From assembly GCA_963773835.1 (NCBI GenBank), contig CAVZCQ010000003.1:62001-126000 (forward strand): DNA of 64,000 nt, in the 5' to 3' direction. The notes under the pieces were generated by a model. That model was not told the origin of the DNA and did no database searches. It saw only the letters and a list, made by a program, of their open reading frames with translations. Shown here piece by piece: positions 25,517-33,155 of the stretch. Source of the stretch: JOPF136 sp963773835. GTDB lineage: Bacteria; Acidobacteriota; Terriglobia; Acidiferrales; UBA7541. Positions within the stretch are counted from its first letter, which is position 1. Each line of letters starts with the position of its first letter. The translations under genes were made by a program, and so were the position numbers.

Positions 25517-26191
25517 TTACAGCGAAAGCCGCCGTCGAAAAGCCATCAGCCCCAACAGCCCGCTTCCGATCAGCATCAGGCTCCCCGGCTCCGGCGCGGG
25601 GACGGGGTCAAAGTATTCCTGTGGCGGCCCGTCCGTGCTCGGTACCTGCGAACCCGGCACAGGCGTGTAAATCGTCAACCCGGAAAGTCCTCCGACCTGA
25701 TTGTTCGTGGCCGCATCGAGCGCCATCTGAAGCCAGTTGCTGATCTGCGACTGGTCGTAGCTGCTGATGGTCCCATACGGATCGTGGCCGGAAATGCCGG
25801 GGTCGAACACGTCCCAGATGGCCCACTGGAGCTGGCCGACGATCTCGGCGTTGCCAATATGGGCGGACATTTGCTGCACCAGCCAGGCGATCTCCAGATA
25901 GCCCTGGCTGCTGCCACTGAATTGCACGTTGCTCAGGGAAGGAAATGTGGACGTGACCGCAGACCACTGCTCCCCAGCAAACACATTATCCTGAAAGTCA
26001 TCACAGACGAGTTGAAGCGTGACAGGAGCCCCATTGCCGGTCTCCGTGAAATTGTAGGGGCCGACGTACACCCCGCCCATGACATTGCTGCCGCCATTGT
26101 TCAGCGTCAGCGTGACCGGATCGGCAGCCGCGGTAGCAGCTGCGGCCAGCAGGGCTAAGATTAGGGTTATGGCGCGTAGAGAAAGCTTCAT
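25517..26191 (-). CDS. PEP-CTERM sorting-domain protein
   Basis: The 224-residue precursor begins at ATG 26191 (GAGGACAG just upstream) with a signal peptide. The C-terminus is a textbook PEP-CTERM signal: PEPGSLMLIGSGLLGLMAFR followed by Arg residues. Such proteins are cut and anchored or released by exosortase, usually together with exopolysaccharide. The body has a CDDF motif and Asn/Gly-rich, Ser-rich beta-type sequence with no catalytic signature. No exosortase gene is in view. It has its own terminator and a candidate sigma-54 promoter. Confidence 0.93.
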   Translation of the reverse strand: MKLSLRAITLILALLAAAATAAADPVTLTLNNGGSNVMGGVYVGPYNFTETGNGAPVTLQLVCDDFQDNVFAGEQWSAVTSTFPSLSNVQFSGSSQGYLEIAWLVQQMSAHIGNAEIVGQLQWAIWDVFDPGISGHDPYGTISSYDQSQISNWLQMALDAATNNQVGGLSGLTIYTPVPGSQVPSTDGPPQEYFDPVPAPEPGSLMLIGSGLLGLMAFRRRLSL

Positions 26192-26491
26192 CTGTCCTCG
26201 CAATACACCATTCCCTCAGACAAATGACTCTAGCAAGCCAATGTCCAAAGTTTGGCCTTATGGACGATACCTAACGCATTGAAAATAAATGTGTTATTTT
26301 CGGCGGCTCCTCTGACATCCCGTCTGATGAGAACTTCACGGGAGTGAGGAGGAAACTGTTTTCACATCCCGCCGCTGCCGTCGCTGGATTTTTCGAGCCG
26401 CCTTGCCGCGCCCAACCGCTGTACTGCCGACCCGATGCGGTTTCCGGATCTCGTGGAACCACCCGGCCATTGCTCCCTACTGGCTTCCGGA
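26192..26491. other. Upstream region of the PEP-CTERM gene and tail of the deaminase gene
   Basis: No gene is evident. The PEP-CTERM promoter lies at 26232-26247. The segment around 26265-26305 is AT-rich (AAAATAAATGTGTTATTTTC) with imperfect symmetry and could hold an activator site. The rest, to the deaminase stop at 26492, shows nothing recognisable. Confidence 0.5.
26232..26247 (-). promoter_or_regulatory. Candidate sigma-54 promoter of the PEP-CTERM gene
   Basis: On the minus strand TGGACATTGGCTTGCT has GG and GC with exactly ten bases between, and TTGCT matches the -12 box; the middle of the -24 box differs from consensus. Transcription would start near 26221, 30 bases before the ATG. 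PEP-CTERM genes in other bacteria are often RpoN/PrsR-controlled, which fits. Confidence 0.45.
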
Positions 26492-26989
26492 CTAGTAGGT
26501 TTTTCCCGCGCTCTCCCGGCGGAACTCTTCAAACAGGGCGCGGCATTCCTCCGCCAACAGCCCCCCTTCCACAATCAGGCTGCTGCCTCCCATCCGGGCC
26601 AGTTCGCCAGCGGCCACGCGCAGTTCGGAGAATCCCGCGGCAGCCGCATCGGCGATCGCCGCGCCATACACGATGCGGCGAATTTTCGCCCAGTGGATGG
26701 CGGCGAGACACATGGGGCAGGGCTCGCATGTGGAGTAAAGAGTGCACGAGGAGAGATCAATGGTCGCGAGCGCACGCGCCGCGGCGCGGATGCTGCTCAC
26801 CTCGGCGTGGGCCGTCGGGTCCGTGTCGCGCCATACCGTATTGTGCATCGCGGCGACGATCTCCGTACCGCGCGCGATCACCGAGCCAAACGGCGATTGG
26901 CCGGCAGCTATCCCTTCACGCGCTGCCGCGATTGCCCGGCGCATGAAATCGGCTTCCGTCACGCGTGATTCTCCTGCGGATGCCGTCAC
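26492..26989 (-). CDS. Nucleoside/guanine deaminase-like protein
   Basis: This 165-residue cytidine-deaminase-fold enzyme has an intact zinc site: HAE at 61-63 (H61 metal, E63 proton shuttle) and PCPMC with C91 and C94. The TDPTAHAEVSSIRAA block is closest to guanine deaminase and related purine deaminases rather than TadA. It would act on a free base or nucleoside in the cytoplasm. It starts at GTG 26989, overlapping the folK stop by four bases, so it is translationally coupled to folK. Substrate choice remains open. Confidence 0.85.
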   Translation of the reverse strand: MTASAGESRVTEADFMRRAIAAAREGIAAGQSPFGSVIARGTEIVAAMHNTVWRDTDPTAHAEVSSIRAAARALATIDLSSCTLYSTCEPCPMCLAAIHWAKIRRIVYGAAIADAAAAGFSELRVAAGELARMGGSSLIVEGGLLAEECRALFEEFRRESAGKTY

Positions 26990-27528
26990 GGCGAATCCAC
27001 TCCGGCATTTCCCTGCGCGAGCGCCGCTGCGGGATTGCCGGCAGGTTGCCAGCGGTGAATCTCACTGCGGTCCGCAGTCGCCGCCAGCAGTTCGCCAATC
27101 GTGCGCCGCAGGATGGGATGCCGCAGGCCCGGGGCAATCTCGCGCAGAGGCACGAGCACAAAGCGGCGCTCGGCGATTCGGGGATGCGGAATTTCCAGAT
27201 CCGCCATACGGACCGCATTCGCAGCGTAGAGCAGAATGTCGATGTCCACAGTTCGCGGGCCGCCGCGGACCAGCCTCCGCCGGCCCATGTCGCGTTCCAC
27301 CTGCTGAGTCGAGTGGAGCAATTGCCGAGGCATGAGCTCGGTAGCCGCTTCCACGACGCAGTTCAGGAACCAGTTCTGCGTGCCAAACCCCAAAGGTTCG
27401 GTGGCGTACAGTGAGGACCGCTTCAGGATCTCAATTCCCGCGCCGGCAAGCCCGGCCATGGCCTGCTCGAGATTCGCGGCGCGATCCCCGAGATTCGATC
27501 CCAGGCCCAGATAAATAGTCCTTCTCAT
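26986..27528 (-). CDS. folK: 2-amino-4-hydroxy-6-hydroxymethyldihydropteridine pyrophosphokinase
   Basis: HPPK transfers pyrophosphate from ATP to the pterin in folate synthesis. The 180-residue product from ATG 27528 (GGAAAGG upstream) has the family features: YLGLGSNLGDRAANLEQA at the start, then YATEPLGF-type strand, RDMGRRRLVRGGPRTVDIDI (the ATP/metal DxD) and IPHPRIAERRFVLVPL. A TTG at 27555 overlapping the ruvB stop is the alternative start. It is co-transcribed with ruvB upstream and the deaminase downstream. Confidence 0.95.
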   Translation of the reverse strand: MRRTIYLGLGSNLGDRAANLEQAMAGLAGAGIEILKRSSLYATEPLGFGTQNWFLNCVVEAATELMPRQLLHSTQQVERDMGRRRLVRGGPRTVDIDILLYAANAVRMADLEIPHPRIAERRFVLVPLREIAPGLRHPILRRTIGELLAATADRSEIHRWQPAGNPAAALAQGNAGVDSP

Positions 27529-27551
27529 CGCGCCATCCGCCTTTCCAGCGT

Positions 27552-28577
27552 TCAAAACAGGTTCGGCTGCCGGCCGCCGGCCTCGAGGCCGAAATGTTTG
27601 TAGGCCAGCGCGGTGGCCACTCGCCCACGCGGAGTGCGGTCGAGCATGCCGAGCTGCATCAGGTAGGGCTCGCAGATTTCTTCAATGGCGTCTTCCTCTT
27701 CGCTCAGCGTGGCGGCGAGAGTTCCCAGCCCCACCGGGCCTCCCGAGTATTTATCGATGAGCGCGCGGAGCAGGCTGCGGTCCACTTCATCCAGGCCCTG
27801 CTCGTCCACGCCGAGCAGGCCCAGCGATTCCCGCGCGACTTTCAACGAAATGTGGCCCTCGGCGCGCACCTGCGCGAAATCGCGAACTCGCCGCAACAGC
27901 CGGTTGGCCACGCGTGGCGTGCCACGGCCGCGCCGCGCGATCTCCTGCGCCCCGGCTTCGTCGATCCCAATCTCCAAAATCTTTGCCGAACGCAGGACGA
28001 TTTGGAGCAGCTCTTCCGGCGAATAGAAATCCAGGCGGTGGACAATTCCGAACCTCGAACGCAGCGGCGCAGTGAGCAGCCCCGCGCGCGTCGTGGCGCC
28101 GATCAACGTGAAACGGTTCAGCCGGTAGGGGTGAATCCGCGCGCCCGGCCCCTGCCCGATCACCAGATCAATCTGAAAATCCTCCATGGCGGGATACAGG
28201 ATTTCCTCGATTTCCGGGAACAGGCGGTGGATCTCGTCCAGGAACAGCATTTCGCCGGACTCGAGGGCGGTAAGCACTGCGGTCAAATCGCCTTTACGCT
28301 CCAGCAGGGGCCCCGAACTCGTTTTGATGGGCACGCCCATCTCGTGCGCCAGGATCTGCGCCAGCGTCGTTTTGCCGAGCCCCGGCGGACCGTAGAGCAG
28401 TACGTGGTCGAGCGCCTCGCCCCGGTTCTTCGCCGCCTCGATGGTGATGGCCAGCAGCTCTTTCACCCGCGACTGCCCCACAAATTCCGCCAGCCGCTTC
28501 GGCCGGACGCTGGCCTCCAGGCGCACTTCCTCCGCGGAGGGCGCGCCGGATACGATTCGCTGGTTCGGTTTGGCCAT
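27552..28577 (-). CDS. ruvB: Holliday junction branch migration ATPase RuvB
   Basis: This 341-residue AAA+ motor drives branch migration with RuvA. Walker A GPPGLGKT lies near residue 65 and Walker B LFLDEIHR near 115. The sensor region GATTRAGLLTAPLRSRFG and the C-terminal winged helix (LGMLDRTPRGRVATALAYKH) are standard. The gene lies in the ruvA, ABM-like, ruvB, folK run on the minus strand. ruvC is not adjacent. Confidence 0.98.
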   Translation of the reverse strand: MAKPNQRIVSGAPSAEEVRLEASVRPKRLAEFVGQSRVKELLAITIEAAKNRGEALDHVLLYGPPGLGKTTLAQILAHEMGVPIKTSSGPLLERKGDLTAVLTALESGEMLFLDEIHRLFPEIEEILYPAMEDFQIDLVIGQGPGARIHPYRLNRFTLIGATTRAGLLTAPLRSRFGIVHRLDFYSPEELLQIVLRSAKILEIGIDEAGAQEIARRGRGTPRVANRLLRRVRDFAQVRAEGHISLKVARESLGLLGVDEQGLDEVDRSLLRALIDKYSGGPVGLGTLAATLSEEEDAIEEICEPYLMQLGMLDRTPRGRVATALAYKHFGLEAGGRQPNLF

Positions 28578-28600
28578 GCGGAGGTTTCGCGCTACCGATT

Positions 28601-28894
28601 CTACTTCATCTCAAAGACTCCGAGGCGGCGCTCGGAAACGGTGAGAGCTTCGAAGCGAGTGTCGAGGTCGTCGTATTCCACGCGGTTCGCCAGCCGGAAC
28701 TCCTCGTAAGCTTCCAGCGAATCCCAGCGGTCCCAGGTGAGATAGCGGCTCTGCTCACCGGCGAGCAGCGTGGTGCCGTGGTAGGAGGGACTCCGCCTGA
28801 AAAACTCCGCCCAGGTTCCCGAGGCGCAGTAATGCTTTTCAAATTCCTGCGTGCACTCTTCGCGTACCACGAATTCCCAGAGAATTTCGATCAT
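28601..28894 (-). CDS. Dimeric alpha/beta-barrel (ABM-like) protein
   Basis: From ATG 28894 there are 97 residues forming one ferredoxin-like alpha/beta barrel: IEILWEFVVREECTQEFEKH, then a YHGTTLL strand and YLTWDRWDSLEAYEEFR. Antibiotic-biosynthesis-monooxygenase-type domains of this size act as monooxygenases or simple binding dimers. It sits between ruvA (37 bases after its stop) and ruvB (23 bases before its start), so it is carried in the ruv operon. No role in recombination is implied. Confidence 0.72.
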   Translation of the reverse strand: MIEILWEFVVREECTQEFEKHYCASGTWAEFFRRSPSYHGTTLLAGEQSRYLTWDRWDSLEAYEEFRLANRVEYDDLDTRFEALTVSERRLGVFEMK

Positions 28895-28931
28895 GCGCGC
28901 ACGCCCCAATGCGAACTGGCACGGGAGGCAA

Positions 28932-29552
28932 TCACTGGCCTGATCCGCGGCGGGCGCCTTCCGGCGGCCTGAGCTGCTTCAACGCGGCACGCAGGGCAGC
29001 GTCGAAACTCGCCGGCATACCGTCCTTCCGCACGATCTCCACAGCGCGCTGCGCATCGCGTTTCTCGTAGTCCAGATTTACCAACGCGGAAACGAGATCT
29101 TCCTCGAGTTGCGAGCGAGCCACCCGCGGCTCCGCGGCGGCGGTCTCCGCAGCGGCGAGTTTATCTTTGAGTTCGACGATCACGCGCTCCGCGGTTTTGC
29201 GCCCCACCCCGTTGATTCGCGTCAGCGCGGCCGCATCCCCGCGGCGCACGGCGGGAATTATCTCGTCCACGCTCATCCCCGAAAGAATTCGGAGCGCGAG
29301 CGAAGGGCCCACGCCGCTCACTGACAGCAGCATCTCGAACAGATGTTTTTCCCGCGCGGTGAGAAATCCGTAAAGCGAAATCTGGTCCTCGCGAACGTGG
29401 GTGTAAACCAGCAGGGTCACCTCGGCGCGAAGCGCGCCCAGCGCAGCAAACGTGGAGAGGGGAATGTGCACGTCGTAACCCACTCCTCCCGCGTCCACGA
29501 TCACCTGGCCGGGCCGTTTCTCGAGCAATGCGCCGCGCAGCAGTCCGATCAT
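28932..29552 (-). CDS. ruvA: Holliday junction-binding protein RuvA
   Basis: The 206-residue RuvA has its three domains. The OB domain (IGLLRGALLEKRPGQVIVDA, about 1-65) comes first. The helix-hairpin-helix domain follows, with LLSVSGVGPSLALRILSGM and ALTRINGVGRKTAERVIVEL. The C-terminal RuvB-binding domain (about 150-200, SALVNLDYEKRDAQRAVE) ends it. It tetramerises on four-way junctions. The ATG is at 29552. Confidence 0.98.
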   Translation of the reverse strand: MIGLLRGALLEKRPGQVIVDAGGVGYDVHIPLSTFAALGALRAEVTLLVYTHVREDQISLYGFLTAREKHLFEMLLSVSGVGPSLALRILSGMSVDEIIPAVRRGDAAALTRINGVGRKTAERVIVELKDKLAAAETAAAEPRVARSQLEEDLVSALVNLDYEKRDAQRAVEIVRKDGMPASFDAALRAALKQLRPPEGARRGSGQ

Positions 29553-29964
29553 TCCAGGTGATTATTGGGGAGGAGTGAAAGGGTGTCAACGCGCCTGCCG
29601 CAAAGCCGCCAGGCGTGCGGCGCAGTCTTTGCCGTGCATCCTCAGCACCCACCACCTCGTCGCAGAGACGCGTGGCGGGAGATTCTCACTCCGCCGAGCT
29701 GGAAAAGGAACACGCGTCCCCAGTCCGTTCCACGTCCCAATTTCGGGCGGTCGTCCCCGCTGTTTTTGGCGTCCCGGAATCGAACAGGTGACACTTTGGC
29801 CCCAACATTTACGATGTTTTTATGATTGTCCCCGAAACAAAATCGCTACCCCTATCGTCACAGTAATTGCAGCTTCTCTGCGGCGCGCGGTAGCGAGCTT
29901 CTCCCCGGTAGCCGCCAACAGCGTCCTCGGAGGCTGAATCCTTTAAGGAAAGAGGGAGGAAGCC
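29553..29964. other. Divergent gene-free region between ruvA and a small secreted protein gene
   Basis: No gene is convincing here. A T-arm-like string (GTTCGATTCC on the minus strand near 29775) is isolated and has no cloverleaf around it. AT-rich sequence at about 29800-29850 probably holds the promoter of the gene at 29965, but no clear -35/-10 pair can be fixed. Confidence 0.5.
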
Positions 29965-30303
29965 ATGGGTGTCTCTCAACGCAGCAAGATTGCAGTGGTC
30001 GTGGCATTGCTGGCGGCGCTGGCGATGGCGTTCCCGGCATTCGCTCGGCCGGACCGGGCCGATATCGTTCTCACTCGAACCGGCCAGGTTGGAGGCTCGT
30101 CCGTCCAGCCCGGCTCGTATCAACTGGTGTTCGACGGCAACAAAGTATCGTTTCTTCACAGCCATAAGGTTGTCGCAGAAGCCAATGGAGAATGGAAGAA
30201 GGCGGACGCAAAAGCCGAGTACACATCCGTCCGCTATGACGAGAATGGCCGCATTAGCGAGATTCGTCTCCACGGCCGCGACTCGTATTTCGTGATCCGG
30301 TAG
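29965..30303 (+). CDS. Small secreted beta-rich protein
   Basis: The 112-residue precursor has a signal peptide (SKIAVVVALLAALAMAFPAF, cleavage after ...AFA) and a compact beta-rich body of about 85 residues. The body starts DIVLTRTGQVGGSSVQPGSY and ends RISEIRLHGRDSYFVIR. GGGAGGAAG lies just before ATG 29965. A carboxypeptidase-regulatory or lipocalin-like mini-domain is possible, but no family is certain. A palindromic repeat and the convergent Rieske gene follow. Confidence 0.75.
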   Translation: MGVSQRSKIAVVVALLAALAMAFPAFARPDRADIVLTRTGQVGGSSVQPGSYQLVFDGNKVSFLHSHKVVAEANGEWKKADAKAEYTSVRYDENGRISEIRLHGRDSYFVIR

Positions 30304-30323
30304 CTCGGCCGGAACGATCCGCG

Positions 30324-30365
30324 GGGGCACGAACCGCCTGGGCGTTCGGGAGGGTGAGTGCCCCT
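30324..30365. repeat. Intergenic palindromic element (GGGGCAC...GTGCCCC family, degenerate)
   Basis: GGGGCAC and GTGCCCC outer arms enclose an inner CGAAC-CGCC-TG-GGCG-TTCG hairpin between two convergent genes. It shares the GGGGCACG/CGTGCCCC arms of the elements at 33114 and 55842. Confidence 0.6.
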
Positions 30366-30373
30366 GCGGCCGA

Positions 30374-31552
30374 TCACGGCGCGCCGACCGGCTCGTACCG
30401 TCCGGTCAAATAACTCCGGGCCACGTGCGACACGAAGCAGTACACCATTTCCTCGCGCTCCGAAAGCGGGCCCTGGCGGTATCCGGCCGAGCCCGCGCCG
30501 CGCTGCACCGATTCGCAGGCGCGCCAGTCCTGGCGGTTGGTCACGTCCCAGAATTCCACGGCATAGTTCGGTGAAAATGTTTCCCGCGCGAGCTCCTGCG
30601 GCGGGAACAGCCAATTGCACTCCACGCGCGTGCGGTCCGGCGCCAGCGGCTCGAGCCGGTGCGTCAGCACGTAATCCGGATGCGGGCTGATCAGCAGGTT
30701 CGGAAACAGCCCGTAGTAATACACCAGCCGGTGCTGCTCCGCGCTGAGCCCGGGCAGATAGTCCGCGTGGCGCGCCCCGTCGAGCGACATCGTCTGCGCG
30801 CCCTCCGCCAGCTCCATCGACCCGCCGATCCAGGCGCCATTGTGCGGCGGATTCAGTCCGCTGTCGGGCGGGCTCACGCGGCACAGTTGCGGGTGAATCT
30901 GCGGGCAGTGATAGCACTCGTGGTAATTTTCCGTCAGGATTTTCCAGTTGGCCGCGACCTCGTAAATAGAGCGCGCGCCGATGCGCAATTCCCCGGGTGC
31001 GTGCCCCGCCAGCAGGCCCGTCAGCTCACCCATCCACTCCGCGAGCGGCGGCGCCTGGCCATCCGCATTGACGAAGATCCAGCCGTGCCACGTTTCCGCC
31101 CGCACGGGCACCAGGCCGGTCCCGGCCGGGTCGAAGCAGGCCACGTCGCCGAACCGCGCAGCCGTCTTCAACCGCCCGTCGAGCTCGTACACCCATCCGT
31201 GGTAGGGACAGCGGATGGCGCGCGCGTTGGCGCACGCGCCGGGCTCGAGCAGTTCGTGGCCGCGATGCCGGCATACGTTGAAGAATGCGTGCAGGCGCCC
31301 CTCCGCATCGCGCGAGAGCAGAATCCCCTCGCGGCCCAGCCGCACCGCGCGATAATCGCCGGCCCGCGCCGCCTCCTCCTCGCGGCCCAGGCACACCCAA
31401 CCGCCCTCGAAGAAATGCTCCATCTCCCAGGCGAACACGTCCGCGGAACGATAGGCTTCGGCGGGCAGCGTGAAGCTGTGGCCGAACTCGGCGGCGGAGC
31501 GTGCGACATCTTCGGCGGCGATCGGCGCGGGATTGGAGAGAAGCGAAGCCAT
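30374..31552 (-). CDS. Rieske-type aromatic-ring-hydroxylating / quaternary amine oxygenase alpha subunit
   Basis: The 392-residue protein has a Rieske [2Fe-2S] domain (CRHRGH ... CPYHGW, about 90-125). The catalytic domain carries the mononuclear iron motif NYHECYHCPQIHP near 205-220. Its pattern is closest to choline/carnitine/glycine-betaine monooxygenase-like oxygenases rather than benzoate-type enzymes. It would hydroxylate or demethylate a small amine using electrons from a separate reductase, which is not nearby. The ATG is at 31552. It is followed by a palindrome and a convergent small gene. Confidence 0.93.
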   Translation of the reverse strand: MASLLSNPAPIAAEDVARSAAEFGHSFTLPAEAYRSADVFAWEMEHFFEGGWVCLGREEEAARAGDYRAVRLGREGILLSRDAEGRLHAFFNVCRHRGHELLEPGACANARAIRCPYHGWVYELDGRLKTAARFGDVACFDPAGTGLVPVRAETWHGWIFVNADGQAPPLAEWMGELTGLLAGHAPGELRIGARSIYEVAANWKILTENYHECYHCPQIHPQLCRVSPPDSGLNPPHNGAWIGGSMELAEGAQTMSLDGARHADYLPGLSAEQHRLVYYYGLFPNLLISPHPDYVLTHRLEPLAPDRTRVECNWLFPPQELARETFSPNYAVEFWDVTNRQDWRACESVQRGAGSAGYRQGPLSEREEMVYCFVSHVARSYLTGRYEPVGAP

Positions 31553-31618
31553 AATCTTGAAATTCTATCGCGAGGCCGGCTCGGCGACAAAACCCCAGGC
31601 GCCGCGACTGCTGTGCGA

Positions 31619-32293
31619 TCAGCCGCCGCGCTGGGCGAGCAGCCCCGCGACGTCATTCTGGTTTTTGGATTTCGCCAGCGCCGCGGGCGTTTGTCCGGTG
31701 TCGTTCTTCGCGCTCGCCGTAGCGCCCGCATCCAGCAGCAGCCGCACCAGCGGCAGATTTCCATGCAGCGCCGCGGCGTGCAGTGGCGTCCATCCTCCGT
31801 GCTGCGTCGCGTTCACCTCCGCACCCGCGGCAATCAATGCGCGGGCGATCTCCAGCGCCACCTGCGGCTGCCGGTGCGCCACGGCCGAATGCAGCGGGCG
31901 CAGCTCGGAGGGGTTTCGCGAAACTTCATTCACCGGCGCGCCTGCCGAGAGCAGCAGCTCCACCACCGGAATGCGCCCGAAAAATGCGGCGAGATGCAGC
32001 GGGGTGAATCCATCGTGGGAAAACGCGCGCACCCGTTCAGCGTCTTCCCTCAGGCGCGCTGCGACGGTCTCGCGCACGCCCGCCGCCGCGGCTTCGAAAA
32101 CGTCGAGCGGCGCGCCGCGCTCGAGCAGCAGCTCCCTCACATCGTCCTTCCCGTAATAAACGGAGAGCAGCACCGCGGATTCGCCCGATTCCGCGCACGC
32201 GCCGGCCAGCGCCGGGCTGGATTCCAGCATCTGCCTAACCCGCGCCGTATGGCCCTGCTTCACCGCCTCGAGGAATTCCGTCTCGCTCCCCAC
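31619..32293 (-). CDS. Ankyrin-repeat protein
   Basis: The 224-residue protein is mostly ankyrin repeats. Clear units are DGFTPLHLAAFFGRIPVVEL, LRPLHSAVAHRQPQVALEIA and GWTPLHAAALHGNLPLVRLL, with weaker ones before and after. There is no signal peptide, so it is cytoplasmic and probably binds a partner protein. The GTG at 32293 lies inside the aldolase gene; the two overlap by 34 bases and should be co-expressed. It ends 66 bases before the Rieske gene start. Confidence 0.9.
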   Translation of the reverse strand: MGSETEFLEAVKQGHTARVRQMLESSPALAGACAESGESAVLLSVYYGKDDVRELLLERGAPLDVFEAAAAGVRETVAARLREDAERVRAFSHDGFTPLHLAAFFGRIPVVELLLSAGAPVNEVSRNPSELRPLHSAVAHRQPQVALEIARALIAAGAEVNATQHGGWTPLHAAALHGNLPLVRLLLDAGATASAKNDTGQTPAALAKSKNQNDVAGLLAQRGG

Positions 32294-33069
32294 CGCTCCT
32301 CCTTCGCCGGGAATCCCCGGCGTTCGCTCTCACAGTCCTCCGCCACCACCCACGGAACGGCGTCGGCCGGCAGCGGCGGCAATCCGTATCGTGCACGCGA
32401 CGCCACCAGAGCGCGCACCTGCTCCCGCGTCAACAATTTCGCTCCTCCGGCCAGTTCCGCCACCAGCAGCACACGCGCGCTGTGCTCCACAATCTCCATC
32501 CTCTGGACCGCAGTGCGCAGGTCCTCCCCAACCGTCACCACGCCGTGGTTCGCCAGCAGCACGGCGTTGGCCCGCGCGACAAAAGGCGCAATCGACTCCG
32601 CCAATTCCGGCGTGCCCGGCGCGCCATACGGCGCCAGCGGCACCGCACCCAGTAGAATGGCCGCTTCGCCCAGCGTCGCGCTGTCCAGCGCACGGCCCGC
32701 CACTGCGAATCCCGTGGCCACGGGCGGATGGGCGTGGCACACCGCGCGCACGTCCGGGCGGAGCTCGTAAATCCGCAGGTGCATCGCGATCTCGGACGAG
32801 ACGTGCCGCGCCGCACCGTTTGGCCTCGCACCGGGTTTGCCTCGCGCCGGATTTTCGTCGGCTCGCAGCCGAATCAGGTCGCCCGGCGCCAGCTCGCCCT
32901 TCTCCGCGCCCGAAGGAGTGGTGAGAATCCTGCCATCGGAAAGCCGCACGGAGAGATTGCCCGCCGCGGCGGGCAGAAATCCCAGCTCGCGCAGCTCTCG
33001 CCCCGCGGCGCATATCTCTCGCCGCAAGCGTGCCTCGTTCGCACTTCCGCGTTTTACCGCCTCACTCAC
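32260..33069 (-). CDS. Class II aldolase/adducin family protein
   Basis: I prefer GTG 33069 (GGAGGGG 9 bases upstream; an alternative GTG is at 33093), giving 269 residues. The fold is that of L-fuculose-phosphate aldolase-type enzymes: ELGFLPAAAGNLSVRLSDGR, TTPSGAEKGELAPGDLI, the zinc motif CHAHPP, and a third histidine in LLANHGVV. Members cleave sugar or 5-methylthioribulose phosphates. The C-terminal ~30 residues, where the ankyrin gene overlaps, look non-conserved. The substrate is unknown. Confidence 0.88.
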   Translation of the reverse strand: MSEAVKRGSANEARLRREICAAGRELRELGFLPAAAGNLSVRLSDGRILTTPSGAEKGELAPGDLIRLRADENPARGKPGARPNGAARHVSSEIAMHLRIYELRPDVRAVCHAHPPVATGFAVAGRALDSATLGEAAILLGAVPLAPYGAPGTPELAESIAPFVARANAVLLANHGVVTVGEDLRTAVQRMEIVEHSARVLLVAELAGGAKLLTREQVRALVASRARYGLPPLPADAVPWVVAEDCESERRGFPAKEERWGARRNSSRR

Positions 33070-33113
33070 CCTTCCGCGCCCCTCCAGAAACACGCCGGAG
33101 AGAAAAGACAGAA

Positions 33114-33133
33114 GGGCACGGCATGCCGTGCCC
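33114..33133. repeat. Perfect 20-base intergenic palindrome
   Basis: GGGCACGGCATGCCGTGCCC is its own reverse complement. It lies in the gap between the aldolase gene and the end of gdhA, and shares its outer arms with the element at 55842-55865. Confidence 0.85.
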
Positions 33134-33155
33134 CTACGAGGACCTCAAATCTTTC

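Noticed and set aside
29765..29800. A tRNA T-arm-like string (GTTCGATTCC on the minus strand)
   Set aside because: No matching acceptor, D-arm or anticodon arm lies within 90 bases, and no integrase or second copy marks it as an attachment site.
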